Part shown: positions 28,631-38,157 of the stretch, in pieces
Layout of the letters: each line of letters begins with the position of its first letter
How positions within the stretch are numbered: position 1 is the stretch's first letter
Source: Blastocatellia bacterium
GTDB lineage: Bacteria > Acidobacteriota > Blastocatellia > Chloracidobacteriales > Chloracidobacteriaceae
Assembly: GCA_019695185.1 (NCBI GenBank)
Contig: JAIBAN010000015.1
Span: 41,610 to 105,609, forward strand
Length of the DNA: 64,000 bases
Direction of reading: 5' to 3'
Program-made: the position numbers and the translations under genes
The notes under the pieces: model-generated
Told to the model about the DNA's origin: nothing
The model's database searches: none
Seen by the model: only the letters and a program-made list of their open reading frames with translations

Positions 28631-30031
28631 TCAAGATTGGATTATTGTGGCGGCAGCGGCTTGCAGGGCCTGCCACGTGATGTCAATGTCGTGCTGAGAG
28701 GTGCGCCAGTTGACCAAAGCCGCCCGCATGCCGGGCGTGCCCTGATAGACCGTCGGCGTTAGGTAAACCCGTCCGTCCCGGCGCAGTTCCTCCAGCAATT
28801 CCTGTAACCTGGGGGCTGTGGCGGACCCTGTTGCCGTAAAACAAACGACATTCAGGCGAACCGGAGCCAACAGCCTGAAGGTTGTGGAAGCCTCGATTTT
28901 TTCGCCTAACAACCGGGCCAAATCCACATTCCGTTCGACAATTTCGCGGTAACCTTCCTGCCCGTACGCCAGCAGGCTGAACCAGGCGGGCAAGGCGCGC
29001 AACCGGCGCGAGTTTTCCGGGGTGAGGTGAAAAAATTCGGGTTCATCGGTGAGAAATCCGAGATAGGCCGCCCGATTCTGGAAAATGTCCGTTTGCAGCT
29101 TTTGGTGGCGGGTAAACTGCATGCCGCAATCATAGGGCACATTCAGCCACTTATGCCCGTCAATGGCGATTGAATCGGCGGCGTCCATGCCGTTGGTCAG
29201 GTGTGAAAACCGGTCCGAGCAGGCGGCGAACCCACCGAAAGCGCCATCCACGTGGAACCAGAATGAATAGTCCACTTTCAGGCGGGCCAGGGCTTCCAGG
29301 TCATCAAAATCAACCGAATTGACCGTTCCGGCATTGCCAATCACGATGCAGGGCCGCCCATCCAGTTCCTGGAGGGCGGTTTCGAGCGCATGCAGGTCAA
29401 CCGCTTCCCGTTCCGGCAGGCAGGGAACCAGCTTCAGGCTGGAGCGCCCCATTCCCAGCATGGAAAGAGCTTTGAAGGTACAGGAATGCGGTGCGCCGCT
29501 GAGCACCGTCACCGGTCCCAGAGCGGCCAGTCCGTCCTGGGCCACATCCACGCCAAGCTGTTTTCCCACCCATTGGCGACCAAGCGCCAGTCCCACGAAA
29601 TTGGCCATGGTTGCGCCGGAAACAAAAGTCCCACTGTGGGAATCGGACAGCCCAAACAGGTCCCGCAACATACCAATGGCACTTCGTTCCAGATACGGGG
29701 CGGAGGAATCGTCCTTGTCCGCCGTGTTGTTGTCAAAAGTGCTGGTCAGCCAATCGCCGACCAGCGCCGCCGGAGTGGTGCCGCCGGTCACAAACCCGAA
29801 ATAGCGGGGACCGGCGCTGCCGGAGATTCCGGACAGGTATTTTTCCCGAAAAAAATCGAAGGTTTTCCGCACGCCCCAGCCTTCAGCCGGAAGGGTATCC
29901 GGTTCAAAGACCGGAGGGCGGGGGCTGACGGGCCGGTCCGCCAGGGTTTTGAGAAATTCAACCGACTGTTCACAGGCAGCGGTTAAAGCCTGTTCCAAAT
30001 GTTCCAGGTCGTTTTGCAGTTGGGGATTCAT
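28631..30031 (-). CDS. PLP-dependent group II decarboxylase-like protein
   Basis: At 466 aa this has the fold-type I layout of aromatic amino-acid/glutamate decarboxylases. The substrate-binding N-terminal arm contains GPRYFGFVTGGTTPAALVGD. The family's SGATMANFVGLALGR and APHSCTFKALSMLGMG (PLP-stacking His) motifs follow. Next come IGNAGTVNSVDFDDLEAL and HVDGAFGGFAACSD (Asp contacting the pyridine nitrogen), then the Schiff-base Lys in IAIDGHKWLNVPYDCG. It removes the carboxyl group of an amino acid or a related substrate. Which amino acid cannot be read off. It lies 40 bp downstream of the macro-domain gene and 21 bp upstream of the reductase. Family is sure, substrate is not. Confidence 0.93.
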   Translation of the reverse strand: MNPQLQNDLEHLEQALTAACEQSVEFLKTLADRPVSPRPPVFEPDTLPAEGWGVRKTFDFFREKYLSGISGSAGPRYFGFVTGGTTPAALVGDWLTSTFDNNTADKDDSSAPYLERSAIGMLRDLFGLSDSHSGTFVSGATMANFVGLALGRQWVGKQLGVDVAQDGLAALGPVTVLSGAPHSCTFKALSMLGMGRSSLKLVPCLPEREAVDLHALETALQELDGRPCIVIGNAGTVNSVDFDDLEALARLKVDYSFWFHVDGAFGGFAACSDRFSHLTNGMDAADSIAIDGHKWLNVPYDCGMQFTRHQKLQTDIFQNRAAYLGFLTDEPEFFHLTPENSRRLRALPAWFSLLAYGQEGYREIVERNVDLARLLGEKIEASTTFRLLAPVRLNVVCFTATGSATAPRLQELLEELRRDGRVYLTPTVYQGTPGMRAALVNWRTSQHDIDITWQALQAAAATIIQS

Positions 30032-30071
30032 AAGGTGAAATTCAGGTGGTTCAAAACTTCGGGCTGGAGGT

Positions 30072-30671
30072 TCAGCCTTTCAGGGTTTTTTCCAGCACAT
30101 AACGCATGTAGTCAAAATCAACAAAGTCCTGTTTGCGAAACATGTCATAGACCAGCCACATCAAGTGGGCGCACATTGCCACCGGCACCCGTCCGGTATT
30201 GGCACCCAATCCAGGCAGCGCCACCGAATCAATGCAGCCTGGAATCTCGGCATTTTGCATGTCTATCATCTGAAAAGCCGCCGCACAGGCGAGGGCAACA
30301 TTAAGCGTGTCGCTGATATTTTGCGCGGAAGCCTGCATGGTGGGACTTGAAATCAGAAATTGCGGAACCGGGCGTCCGGTTCGCACACAAACGGCATGTC
30401 CAACGGGTATCAGCCCTTTGTACCGCAGGGCGATTTCCTCTTTGACTGCTTTTTCGATGGCGGGTCCGAAGTGTTTTTTGAGAATGGCATCCAGACCGCC
30501 ATCCATGTTTCCACGGGAGTTGGTGGGAGTCACCCACGCATCCACCTGCCGGTCCAACATGGAGCCAAGGACAATTTCCACTTCGGGATTGTGGGAGAAA
30601 GCCTGTTCCCAGGCTTGGATCATTTTCGGGTTAATATCAACCAAAACCACCCGCACGACTCTGGTCAGCAT
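30072..30671 (-). CDS. macro-domain protein (ADP-ribose binding)
   Basis: The 199-aa protein is a stand-alone macro domain. The key loops are visible: VTPTNSRGNMDGGLDAILKKHFG (the NSxGxMxGG segment that binds the distal ribose) and SVALPGLGANTGRVPVAMCA (the phosphate-binding GLG.N.G loop). Macro domains bind or hydrolyse ADP-ribose and related derivatives; Asn in loop 1 and the Gly-rich loop 2 suggest it can at least bind. It is the first gene of a minus-strand series with the decarboxylase 40 bp downstream. Promoter signals in the upstream gap are not clear. Hydrolase versus reader activity is undecided. Confidence 0.92.
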   Translation of the reverse strand: MLTRVVRVVLVDINPKMIQAWEQAFSHNPEVEIVLGSMLDRQVDAWVTPTNSRGNMDGGLDAILKKHFGPAIEKAVKEEIALRYKGLIPVGHAVCVRTGRPVPQFLISSPTMQASAQNISDTLNVALACAAAFQMIDMQNAEIPGCIDSVALPGLGANTGRVPVAMCAHLMWLVYDMFRKQDFVDFDYMRYVLEKTLKG

Positions 30672-31412
30672 AATTTTTCAGGGTTTACAACATGGGTCAA
30701 TTTGAAAAGCTTGAAGCCTGTATCCAGCCGTTGCCAACCGCGTTTATAACCGAAAGAAAAGGGCCTCACAACCTTCCTTCCCTGCCGGCCCACAATCAAT
30801 TTTTTCCGGTCTGGAATAATTTGCGGTCAGTCCGCGCTTTCACAAAAAACAAAGAAAATCTCCCTGGTGGTACATGCAACCGATGGCCATAGCGATTGAA
30901 ATTGATGGAATGGTTCCGGAAATACTGCGCCGACGGGCAGGACAGCCTCCCGAACGGGCTTTCCTGGCTGGAGCCAGGGCATTGATTCGGCAGGAATTGG
31001 ATTTCTGGCGCACTGCAACACATGTGCACTACCCAAACGAGCGGTGTGTTGTTTGAAAATTCGCCGCCGGTGAGGCAAATCCGGTTCGTGAAAGCATACT
31101 TCCGAGGAACCCAATAGCCAGCCAACGAGCTTGGGAGGCCACAGGGGCTGCACATATAACCAAAGAAGGTCAGAAATAGAGATGGAACTCTGAAACCACT
31201 GGATGAGAGCCATCCGGATTTCTTCTCACCCACGATGAGTACGATTTGCTGCAATGGGGAAAGGTAACGGGTTCATATAGTCATCAGCCTTCCCGGAAGG
31301 AAGCTGGTACCGAGCAAAACTCTTGAAGCAGTTTGGCAAGGAATGCCGGGTGGCAAGTTGGGTATTCCAGGAAATTTTCATCCATGCGGCTGAGGCAGGA
31401 ACCCTCAACCTT
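30672..31412. other. intergenic region upstream of the macro-domain gene
   Basis: About 740 bp between the anti-sigma gene stop and the macro gene start. Open frames here have no family motif and mostly lack ribosome-binding sites. The only one with coding-like composition is listed separately at 30874-31056. No repeat or terminator is clear. Confidence 0.45.
30874..31056 (+). CDS. possible small protein of unknown function
   Basis: A 60-aa frame (MQPMAIAIEIDGMVPEI...) with balanced amino-acid composition and an amphipathic Arg/Ala helix (RAFLAGARALIRQELDFWR). An internal ATG at 30883 could also start it. There is no convincing ribosome-binding site, and no family is recognised. It lies alone on the plus strand between minus-strand genes, so it may be chance or a decayed fragment. 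Confidence 0.2.
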   Translation: MQPMAIAIEIDGMVPEILRRRAGQPPERAFLAGARALIRQELDFWRTATHVHYPNERCVV

Positions 31413-32306
31413 TCAGGGGTGGGGGGCTTTTTCAACACTCTCAGGGACTGGGGCGACAACTCCGAACCGTACCATTGCCGCTTGGGAACTACCGGTTGCT
31501 TCCGGCTCCTGTTTCACCCACAGGGTAAACCAGCCGGGGGAATCGAGAAAAGACCGGCGCGACTCGATTTCAATGGAGTCGTTTTCAAAAAGAAAGTTCA
31601 ACCGCCTGCCGTTGACGGAACCCAGCTTGAGGAACTGCGCATCGGCAGGGGGAACCACCGCCAAACGAAAGGTTCCCTTGCCCGGAATGGAAACCCAGAG
31701 CATTCGGCCTGTGATTTCACCTCCCAATTCTGTTTTGAGGGTTTGGCCGTTGATTTTCACCAGCACTGGCTCACAATGAAGCCGCACGTCGGCCAAGCCA
31801 AAATCGCGGGGCAGCCCGGTGGGAGGCGGGGCCGGTTCCGTCAGTGAAACTCCCGGTGGCAGAGGTTGGGAGCGAACCAGGTCTTTGGGACCCCGTTTTT
31901 GATCGGGTTTGGCTGGAACCGGCACAAAAACCTTTTTCTCAACCGGAACTTCCACAATTTTTTCCCGCATGACCGGAACTTCCACGATTTTCTCAATAAT
32001 CTGGGCGACCGGAGCCGGTTGGGGCTGCAGCAGCAGACGGGCCAGCACATATCCGCTTCCCAGACAAACCATTCCCAGTGAAGCCGCCGCCAGCATTGGC
32101 AGAGGTAACGGTAGCAAAAACCATCGCCTCCACCAGGGAGGGGCGTTCATCTGTGAAAAAGATTCCCGGACCCGGCGGTCCAGTCGGGCCGATGGGGGCG
32201 GCATTTCCCACCGCCGGAGCAGTTCCCGGAACCTGCGGTCAGACACACCGGCATCATCATCTGAAGAGGGCGGTTGGGTATCAAAAGGCTTGGTTGGGTC
32301 TGGCAT
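31413..32306 (-). CDS. probable anti-sigma factor (membrane-anchored)
   Basis: ATG 32306 has GGGAGG eight bases upstream; the longer in-frame TTG at 32333 is poorer. The 297-aa protein has a cytoplasmic N-terminal part (about 1-85, with RRFRELLRRWEMPPP). One transmembrane helix follows (about 92-115, PMLAAASLGMVCLGSGYVLA). Outside the membrane come a VEVPV-repeat coiled segment, a Pro-rich linker and a C-terminal beta-domain (about 195-290). It follows the sigma-factor gene by 23 bp on the same strand. That position plus a single TM helix is the usual anti-sigma arrangement. The zinc-binding His-Cys-Cys signature of ZAS anti-sigma factors is not seen, so the assignment rests on context. Confidence 0.7.
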   Translation of the reverse strand: MPDPTKPFDTQPPSSDDDAGVSDRRFRELLRRWEMPPPSARLDRRVRESFSQMNAPPWWRRWFLLPLPLPMLAAASLGMVCLGSGYVLARLLLQPQPAPVAQIIEKIVEVPVMREKIVEVPVEKKVFVPVPAKPDQKRGPKDLVRSQPLPPGVSLTEPAPPPTGLPRDFGLADVRLHCEPVLVKINGQTLKTELGGEITGRMLWVSIPGKGTFRLAVVPPADAQFLKLGSVNGRRLNFLFENDSIEIESRRSFLDSPGWFTLWVKQEPEATGSSQAAMVRFGVVAPVPESVEKAPHP

Positions 32307-32329
32307 AAATGGATCCTCCCGGTTTTCTT

Positions 32330-32881
32330 TCAAAAATAACCGGTAAACAGTCGTTTCAGGCGTTCGCGCGCACGTTTCAGCCGGGATTTGATGGTGCCGA
32401 CATCGGTTCCGGACACCTTGGCAATTTCTGCCAAAGGCATTTCTTCATATTCAAAAAGGATGATGGCTTCCCGTTGCAGGGGGGGCAAATCGGAAATGGC
32501 CGTCTGGACGGCCTGGGTCAGTTCTGCCTCGACTAAAGCCTGGAGCGGGTTGCGGTCTGTGCGGAGTGCCTCCGCCTCAAAATCTGTTTCAGTCTCACCC
32601 GGTTGGTCCAATATCCGTAACAGTTTATGCGCTTGATTGCGGGCCGCCCCGCAGAGATAGGTTGAAAGCGATGCTCGGGAAGGATCAAAGTGATTCGGAT
32701 TTTTTAAAAGGCCCATGAAACAGTCGTGGGTAATGTCTTCAGCGGTTTCGACCGAATTGGTAAATCTGTAGGCGAATCCATAGACAACATCCCGATGGCG
32801 CTGATAGAGCGTCAGGAAGGCAGTTTCATCACCCGTGATGGCGCGGTTTAACAACGCTTCGTCAGATGTCGGTTCGATCAC
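32330..32881 (-). CDS. ECF-type RNA polymerase sigma factor
   Basis: The start is GTG 32881 with AGGGA about 7 nt upstream. The 183-aa product has region 2 (LYQRHRDVVYGFAYRFTNSVETAEDITHDCFMGLL, core and -10 recognition). A short linker leads to region 4 (LPPLQREAIILFEYEEMPLAEIAKVSGTDVGTIKSRLKRARERL, the -35-binding HTH). There are no regions 1.1 or 3, as expected for group IV sigma factors. It directs RNA polymerase to a limited regulon, probably held inactive by the downstream membrane protein. The trigger is unknown. Confidence 0.95.
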   Translation of the reverse strand: MIEPTSDEALLNRAITGDETAFLTLYQRHRDVVYGFAYRFTNSVETAEDITHDCFMGLLKNPNHFDPSRASLSTYLCGAARNQAHKLLRILDQPGETETDFEAEALRTDRNPLQALVEAELTQAVQTAISDLPPLQREAIILFEYEEMPLAEIAKVSGTDVGTIKSRLKRARERLKRLFTGYF

Positions 32882-33008
32882 GCTGTTCCCTTCGGTTTCA
32901 TGTGATTGCTGCCCATGATTACCAAAAAAGGATAAAAAGATACGGCCTGGAAAATAAATTCAAACAAAAAATTTGTAGCTGTAAATTTTTTGGTGCTTTC
33001 TTAATTTT

Positions 33009-33105
33009 TCACCGCAGAGGCGCAGAGAACTCGCAGAGAATACGCAGAGAAAAACCAAAAACCCTCTGCGAACCCTCTGCGAACCCTCCGCGTCTCTGCG
33101 GTGAG
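33009..33105. repeat. ACCGCAGAG / CTCTGCGGT inverted repeat element
   Basis: Left arm CACCGCAGAGGCGCAGAG with further GCAGAGA units; right arm units CCCTCTGCGAA and CGTCTCTGCGGTGAG. The whole 97-bp element can fold back on itself. This type of CGCAGAG repeat is scattered in many environmental bacterial genomes. It lies between the sigma factor and the esterase gene. The rest of 32882-33190 shows no gene. Confidence 0.8.
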
Positions 33106-33190
33106 GCTGGCTTTAGCCAATCAGCAGGCTGAAACTCTGGCTGGAACGGATGTTGTTTTTCCCGCTGGGAAAAGGAAGTTTTGTTGCAAT

Positions 33191-34126
33191 TCAAGGGCGG
33201 GTGGCTTTGGTTCCAAGGAGGAAAATCAGGGGAATTTCGACCCGGAGCCGCCAGGCTTTTTCCGAATGTTCGGCACCTTCAAATTTGCGGGTGAGCCAGT
33301 TTTTTCCGGGGGTGAAGCCGGCTTGCAGGAGCACGGCATCCATTTTCTTTTGGTAGGGTTCGTAAGTTGAATCAAGCGTGGCCGTTCCAAAATCAAAATA
33401 GAGTTTATGATTGTTGGGGTTGGGCAGGCGGTTTTTCAGATAATCAATCACGATTCCTTCACCAGCCGGCCAATGGGTGGAAACGCAACCGGCTCCGCCA
33501 AAAACTTTCGGGTATTCCGAGATGGCATAGGCTGAAATCAGCCCGCCCATACTGGACCCCATGACAAAGGTGTCCGGCTGTCCCGGCTTGGTGCGGTAGG
33601 TTTTATCCACGAACGATTTGACTTCCTCCACCAGAAATTTGAGATAGAGGTCGGAAAGAATCGGCCCCGTGACAGGATTCAGGAGGTTCTTGACGTCTTC
33701 GGCCTTGCCGGAGGGAACTGCCTTTTGCGGCATGAATTCCTGGAATCGCTTGGGGCTGTTCCAGATTCCAACCACGATGGCCGGGCGGATTTTGCCTTCG
33801 CTCATCAGCCGGGTCATGGTTTCGTCAATTCCCCAATCAACCCCGCCATAGGAAGTCGCCGGGTCAAACAGGTTTTGACCATCGTGCATATACAAAACCG
33901 GGTACCGCACTGATTTGTCCTGCTCGTAGCCCGGCGGCAGCCACACATCCACTTCGCGGGCGGCAATGTATTTCGAGGGAAATGAGGGATGTTTTTTGAG
34001 CATTCCTGTTACTCCGAAGCCGGGATTTTGATTTTGCCCCAAGCCTTGATTTGCAAAGACTGCCAAAAACAAAAGCAGGGAACAGAATCCCTGCCGAAAA
34101 AAAACGGTTTTACAGAAACGAATCAT
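33191..34126 (-). CDS. exported alpha/beta-hydrolase (esterase D/Fes-like)
   Basis: The 311-aa protein begins with a signal peptide (FFRQGFCSLLLFLAVFANQGLG). It follows the putative-esterase (PF00756-type) pattern: REVDVWLPPGYEQDKSVRYPVLYMHDGQNLFDP, the nucleophile elbow GSSMGG (Ser), and the catalytic His in EGAEHSEKAW near the C-terminus. An acidic member of the triad probably lies in DFGTATLDSTYEPY. Relatives hydrolyse acyl esters, including ferric enterobactin and feruloyl esters; the substrate is not predictable here. It acts in the periplasm or outside. The repeat patch at 34131-34441 precedes it. Confidence 0.92.
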   Translation of the reverse strand: MIRFCKTVFFRQGFCSLLLFLAVFANQGLGQNQNPGFGVTGMLKKHPSFPSKYIAAREVDVWLPPGYEQDKSVRYPVLYMHDGQNLFDPATSYGGVDWGIDETMTRLMSEGKIRPAIVVGIWNSPKRFQEFMPQKAVPSGKAEDVKNLLNPVTGPILSDLYLKFLVEEVKSFVDKTYRTKPGQPDTFVMGSSMGGLISAYAISEYPKVFGGAGCVSTHWPAGEGIVIDYLKNRLPNPNNHKLYFDFGTATLDSTYEPYQKKMDAVLLQAGFTPGKNWLTRKFEGAEHSEKAWRLRVEIPLIFLLGTKATRP

Positions 34127-34130
34127 AGAA

Positions 34131-34441
34131 CAGGGTCCAGGGTCCAGGGTTCAGGGTTCAGGGTCCAGGGTCCAGGGTCCAGGGTCCAGGGTTCAGGGTT
34201 CAGGGTTCGGGGTTTTCGAATATCAGCAGATTTGAAGCTCCGGATGGGCTTTCATTGTCAATTGTCCTCAGAGTTCAGGGTCTAGGGTCCAGGGTTCAGG
34301 GTCCAGGGTCCAGGGTTCAGGGTTCGGGGTTTTCGAATATCAGCAGATTTGAAGCTCTGGATGGGGCTTTCATTGTCAATTGCCCATTGTCAATTATCCA
34401 TTCAAAAGACCCTGAACCCTGAACTCTGGACCCTGAACCCT
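34131..34441. repeat. large AGGGTTC/AGGGTCC heptamer repeat with a duplicated core
   Basis: On the plus strand, tandem CAGGGTT/CAGGGTC heptamers fill 34131-34206 and 34272-34325. The far end (about 34408-34441) carries the reverse complement (ACCCTGA). A 63-bp core containing TTTTCGAATATCAGCAG and TTTCATTGTCAATTG is present twice (34201-34263 and 34318-34382, offset 117 bp). ATTGTCA/ATTGCCC heptamers occupy 34373-34402. The ends are complementary, so the block can fold. It fills the gap between two minus-strand genes. Confidence 0.85.
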
Positions 34442-34452
34442 ATGGTTTCAGG

Positions 34453-37400
34453 TCATTTGTGGTAATTCGGATACGGAGGCCGAACCGGTTGTTTGGCAGG
34501 AGATTTTTTCAAATCTTCCAGTAACAATTCAATGGCTTTTTCCAGTTGCGGGTCGCGTCCCTGTCGCCATAGTTTCGGGTCCATGTCAATTTCAATGTCG
34601 GGGCTGACGCCGTGGTTTTCCACCTCCCATTTGCCTTCGGGTGAATAAAAGGCAAAGCTGGGTGCCGTCACCGAACCTCCATCAAGCAGCGATGGATAAC
34701 CGCCAATTCCAACCAGACCGCCCCAGGTCCGCTTGCCAATCAGGTAGCCCAGTTTTTCGCGGTGGAACATCCAGGGCAGGTAATCGCCCCCGGAACCGGA
34801 ATATTCATTGGCGAGCATGGCTTTGGGGCCGGGCAGGGTTCCAAACGGCTGCCGGAAATCCAGCCCTTCGCGCCCGGTCCAGTGGCTCATGAGCGGTTTT
34901 TTCAGGTAGTCAATCACATAGTCCGCCGCATGCCCGCCCCGGTTGAAGCGTTCGTCAATGATGGCTCCTTCACGATTCAGTTGGGCAAAGAAATACCGAT
35001 TGAAGTTGGTGTACCCGGAACCGGCAGTGTCAGGCAGCCAGACGTAGGCCAGTTTTCCACCGCTCATTTGGTCCACCTTGCGGCGGTTGGCTTCAATCCA
35101 GGCCAGATTCCGCAGGGCTCCTTCGTTTCCAACCGGAACCACGGTCACTTCGCGGGCATTGCTGCCGTCTGCGTTGGGGCCGACTTTCAACAGCGTCTGT
35201 TTCCCGGCGGTTTCTTCAAAGAAGGCATAAATGTTGTCAGTGGCCATCAGACTGCGGCCATTGACCGCCAGCAGGTATTCACCGGCTTTGACTTCTGCGC
35301 CGGGTTGGGTCAACGGTGCCCGCAGACCTGGATTCCAGTTTTCACCATCATAGACTTTGGCAAATTTGTACCGACCGTTTTCCACTGCATAATCCGCACC
35401 CAGCAAACCGCCCTGTGTGCGTTTCGGTGTGGGTTGGTCCCCACCATTGACATAGAGGTGCCCAACGGTCAATTCGCCCAGCATTTCATTAAAGAGGTAA
35501 TTCAGGTCAGTCCGATGGGCCAGCCCCTCCACGTAGGGGGCATATTTCTTTTCCGCCGCCGCAATGTTCAGGCCATGATAATTGGGGTCATAGAAGAAAT
35601 CCCGTTCAATCCGCCAGGTTTCACGGTACATCTGCTTCCATTCCTCACGCGGGTCAACATAAACCTGCATGGCTTCAGTCTTGAGCTTGCCGTCGCCGGG
35701 CTTGACCGGTTGGTCTGCTCCTGAGATAAACCAGTTGTTGCCCATTCGGAAGAGGATTTTTTCGCCGTTGGCGGAAATAGTCACGCCACTTGTTCCTTCC
35801 AGAATTTTATCAACCTTCCGTTTTTCCAGGTCAAATTTGTGCAGCGTGGCCGGCGGCGGGCCATCGTCGCCACCGTCAAACGAGCCTTCCACCAGGAACA
35901 ACTGGTTGGCTTTGCCGGTAAAGGCGTCCTGGTAATTTCCGGCGGGAACCGGCAGGGCCAGAATCCGCTGGCTGAGGTTTTCAAAATCAATCACAACCTT
36001 GGGCGTTTCTTCCTTTTTGTCGCCGTCTTTCTTGTCGCCCTCCCCGTCTTTCTTGCCCTCGGCGGATTTATCATCCGCAATCTTTTCTTCGTCGCTTTGC
36101 GGGGCCAGCGGTGACGGGTCACCTTTTTTCAACACACAGACATACACGCTGCGGGAAGGCCGGATGGCATAGGCCGACATGTCAAACCCGGAAATTTTCG
36201 GGCCGATGTCGGTGCTGGCCGTGAAATAAAGGTATTTGCCACTCCGGTCGAATGCCGGGGTTCCAGCATCGCTCAATCCGTCAGTGATTTGGGTGTTTTT
36301 GCCATCAGTCAGACTGTAGACAAATATTCCCCCCAGGTAGGACGGAAGGGCGCGTGCATAGACAATCCACTGGCTGTCGGGTGCCCATTTGAACGGTCCC
36401 AAACCCCGTTCGCAATACGTCACCTTGACCGGGGAGCCTTTTTCAACCTCAACATACCAGAGGTTCTGCCGTTTGTCGGCGTAGGCAATTTTTTTGCTGT
36501 CAGGCGACCAGGTGGGGGAATAAAAGAATGAAGGCGGTTTGCCCAAATCAATTTTCCTGACTTCGCCCTGGCCATTTTGGGAACGAAGGTGGAGGGCATA
36601 TTCGCCTGATTCCTCGCTGAAATAGGCAATCCATTTGCCATCCGGCGACCAGGATGGGTCACGTTCCGCCACGCCGGTCGTGTTGGTCAGGTTGCGAATA
36701 TCGCCCTTTTCCGCCGGAACGGTGAGGATTTCACCTCTGGCCTCAAAGACTGCCCGCATCCCGGTCGGGGAAATGGCGGCACCGTTGATTTTTTCACCCA
36801 CTTTGTCAAACCGGGGCCGCACGCCGGGCATGTCGCCTTCAATCGTAATCTCCACTTTTTTGGCGGTTCCGCTTTGGAGGTCATACAGGTTGATGCTGCC
36901 AAACTGTTCGTAGGCAATCACGCCTCCGCTGGCCGAGGCTGTCGCAGCCTTGAAATCCAGCCCTTTGTTTTCCAGCACCTGCGTGACCTTTTGGGTTTTC
37001 ACATCATAGGAAAAGAGCGTGATGGGGCCGTTGCGGTCAGACAGAAAATAAACTTTGTCGCCAATCCACATGGGGTTGAAATCGTTGGAGTCGGTGCGGG
37101 GAACCTTGACGACGCTTGAATCAGCCAAATTGGCAACCCAAATATGGGCAGCCAGCCCGCCGCGATACCGTTTCCAGGCATTAAAAGCACGCGGCACGGG
37201 AACGTAAGCCAGTTGCGAGCCATCCGCCGAGAACGAGCCTTCAAAGGCCATGGGGAGCGGTAACGCAGTGGGAAAGGTGCCGTTCACCGGAATCGTGAAA
37301 AGCTGGGCCGTCCGGAAATTTTCCGTGGTCCGGGTGGAGGCAAACAGGAGGTTTTTCCCATCCGGTGACCAACCCGCCAGAGTGTCCGAATTGGGATGGT

Positions 37401-37713
37401 AGGTCACCCGGCGCGGCGTGCCGCCTTTGGCCGGCATGACATACACATCCACGTTGCCGTCATATTCGCCGGTAAACGCAATGCTTTGCCCGTCCGGTGA
37501 AAACTGGGGGGCCGTTTCAATTCCAATGCCGGTGGTCAACCGTTCGGCGACCCCGCCTTCACGGGGCACGCTCCACAGGTCACCGGCGAAAACAAAAACA
37601 ATGTGGGTTCGATTGGCGGTGGGCATCCGCAGCAGTTGCGGAGCCGGACCGGCGGCGTAACTGAAGGAGGTGGCTATCAATACCAGCACGCAGGCCAAAA
37701 AAGCTCGAAACAT
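34453..37713 (-). CDS. tricorn-like exported S41 protease
   Basis: ATG 37713 is set by AAAGGAG eight bases upstream; a GTG at 37722 overlaps that site. The 1086-aa protein has a signal peptide (FLACVLVLIATSFSYAAG). Tricorn-type TolB/PD40 propellers follow (FSPDGQSIAFTGEYDGNVDVYVMP, WSPDGKNLLFASTR, WSPDSKKIAYADKRQNLWYV). After a charged Lys/Glu/Asp insertion (about 540-570) come the C1 helical domain, a PDZ domain and the S41 catalytic domain. The last contains NEYSGSGGDYLPWMF (nucleophile Ser) and ends with NHGVSPDIEIDMDP. It cleaves peptides, probably exported ones, in the periplasm. The length agrees with bacterial tricorn homologues. Confidence 0.95.
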   Translation of the reverse strand: MFRAFLACVLVLIATSFSYAAGPAPQLLRMPTANRTHIVFVFAGDLWSVPREGGVAERLTTGIGIETAPQFSPDGQSIAFTGEYDGNVDVYVMPAKGGTPRRVTYHPNSDTLAGWSPDGKNLLFASTRTTENFRTAQLFTIPVNGTFPTALPLPMAFEGSFSADGSQLAYVPVPRAFNAWKRYRGGLAAHIWVANLADSSVVKVPRTDSNDFNPMWIGDKVYFLSDRNGPITLFSYDVKTQKVTQVLENKGLDFKAATASASGGVIAYEQFGSINLYDLQSGTAKKVEITIEGDMPGVRPRFDKVGEKINGAAISPTGMRAVFEARGEILTVPAEKGDIRNLTNTTGVAERDPSWSPDGKWIAYFSEESGEYALHLRSQNGQGEVRKIDLGKPPSFFYSPTWSPDSKKIAYADKRQNLWYVEVEKGSPVKVTYCERGLGPFKWAPDSQWIVYARALPSYLGGIFVYSLTDGKNTQITDGLSDAGTPAFDRSGKYLYFTASTDIGPKISGFDMSAYAIRPSRSVYVCVLKKGDPSPLAPQSDEEKIADDKSAEGKKDGEGDKKDGDKKEETPKVVIDFENLSQRILALPVPAGNYQDAFTGKANQLFLVEGSFDGGDDGPPPATLHKFDLEKRKVDKILEGTSGVTISANGEKILFRMGNNWFISGADQPVKPGDGKLKTEAMQVYVDPREEWKQMYRETWRIERDFFYDPNYHGLNIAAAEKKYAPYVEGLAHRTDLNYLFNEMLGELTVGHLYVNGGDQPTPKRTQGGLLGADYAVENGRYKFAKVYDGENWNPGLRAPLTQPGAEVKAGEYLLAVNGRSLMATDNIYAFFEETAGKQTLLKVGPNADGSNAREVTVVPVGNEGALRNLAWIEANRRKVDQMSGGKLAYVWLPDTAGSGYTNFNRYFFAQLNREGAIIDERFNRGGHAADYVIDYLKKPLMSHWTGREGLDFRQPFGTLPGPKAMLANEYSGSGGDYLPWMFHREKLGYLIGKRTWGGLVGIGGYPSLLDGGSVTAPSFAFYSPEGKWEVENHGVSPDIEIDMDPKLWRQGRDPQLEKAIELLLEDLKKSPAKQPVRPPYPNYHK

Positions 37714-37972
37714 TCGTCGCACTCCTTTGCTGAAAGGACAATGTGGGTGGTGAACTCCCGGAAGGTCGCAACACTGGCTCAGGGCAGGACTCTTTGAATT
37801 TTTCCGGAAAGTCTGGTTGTTTGGTTGTTTGAGGATGATGGAACAAAGAGTTACTTATTCCAGAGGGAGCCAAACGATAAGTGAGGGAAAACGGTTCCTT
37901 GAAAAAAATACTGGAAAAACACTTGATGGAAGCTAGAAAAAGTCATTTCCCAACGGATGACAGCGGCCATTT

Positions 37973-37990
37973 CCTACTGAAATAAGTAGG
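37973..37990. promoter_or_regulatory. 18-bp dyad CCTACT-N6-AGTAGG
   Basis: CCTACTGAAATAAGTAGG, perfect 6-bp arms with a 6-nt spacer, 260 bp upstream of the tricorn gene start and 483 bp upstream of mbtH. It is a member of the dyad family at 23472, 24396 and 38158. Confidence 0.45.
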
Positions 37991-38157
37991 GCTCAAGGGA
38001 GAAAAGGACTGGGAGCTGAGGACCGAGGACTGGGGGTTTTTCATTTTTGGAACGGGTTTCCGGGCAGCATGGTGGGACGGGTGTCGGGTTCTGCCCTGAT
38101 TTTGCAGGGGATGGACCATTCAGGTTGCCAAACAGGGCTGCTTCAAGGTGGTGGTGG

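Noticed and set aside
30796..31254. Minus-strand open frame of 152 codons in the gap upstream of the macro gene
   Set aside because: Cys/Phe/Ser/Pro-rich composition unlike the neighbours, no ribosome-binding site and no family motif.
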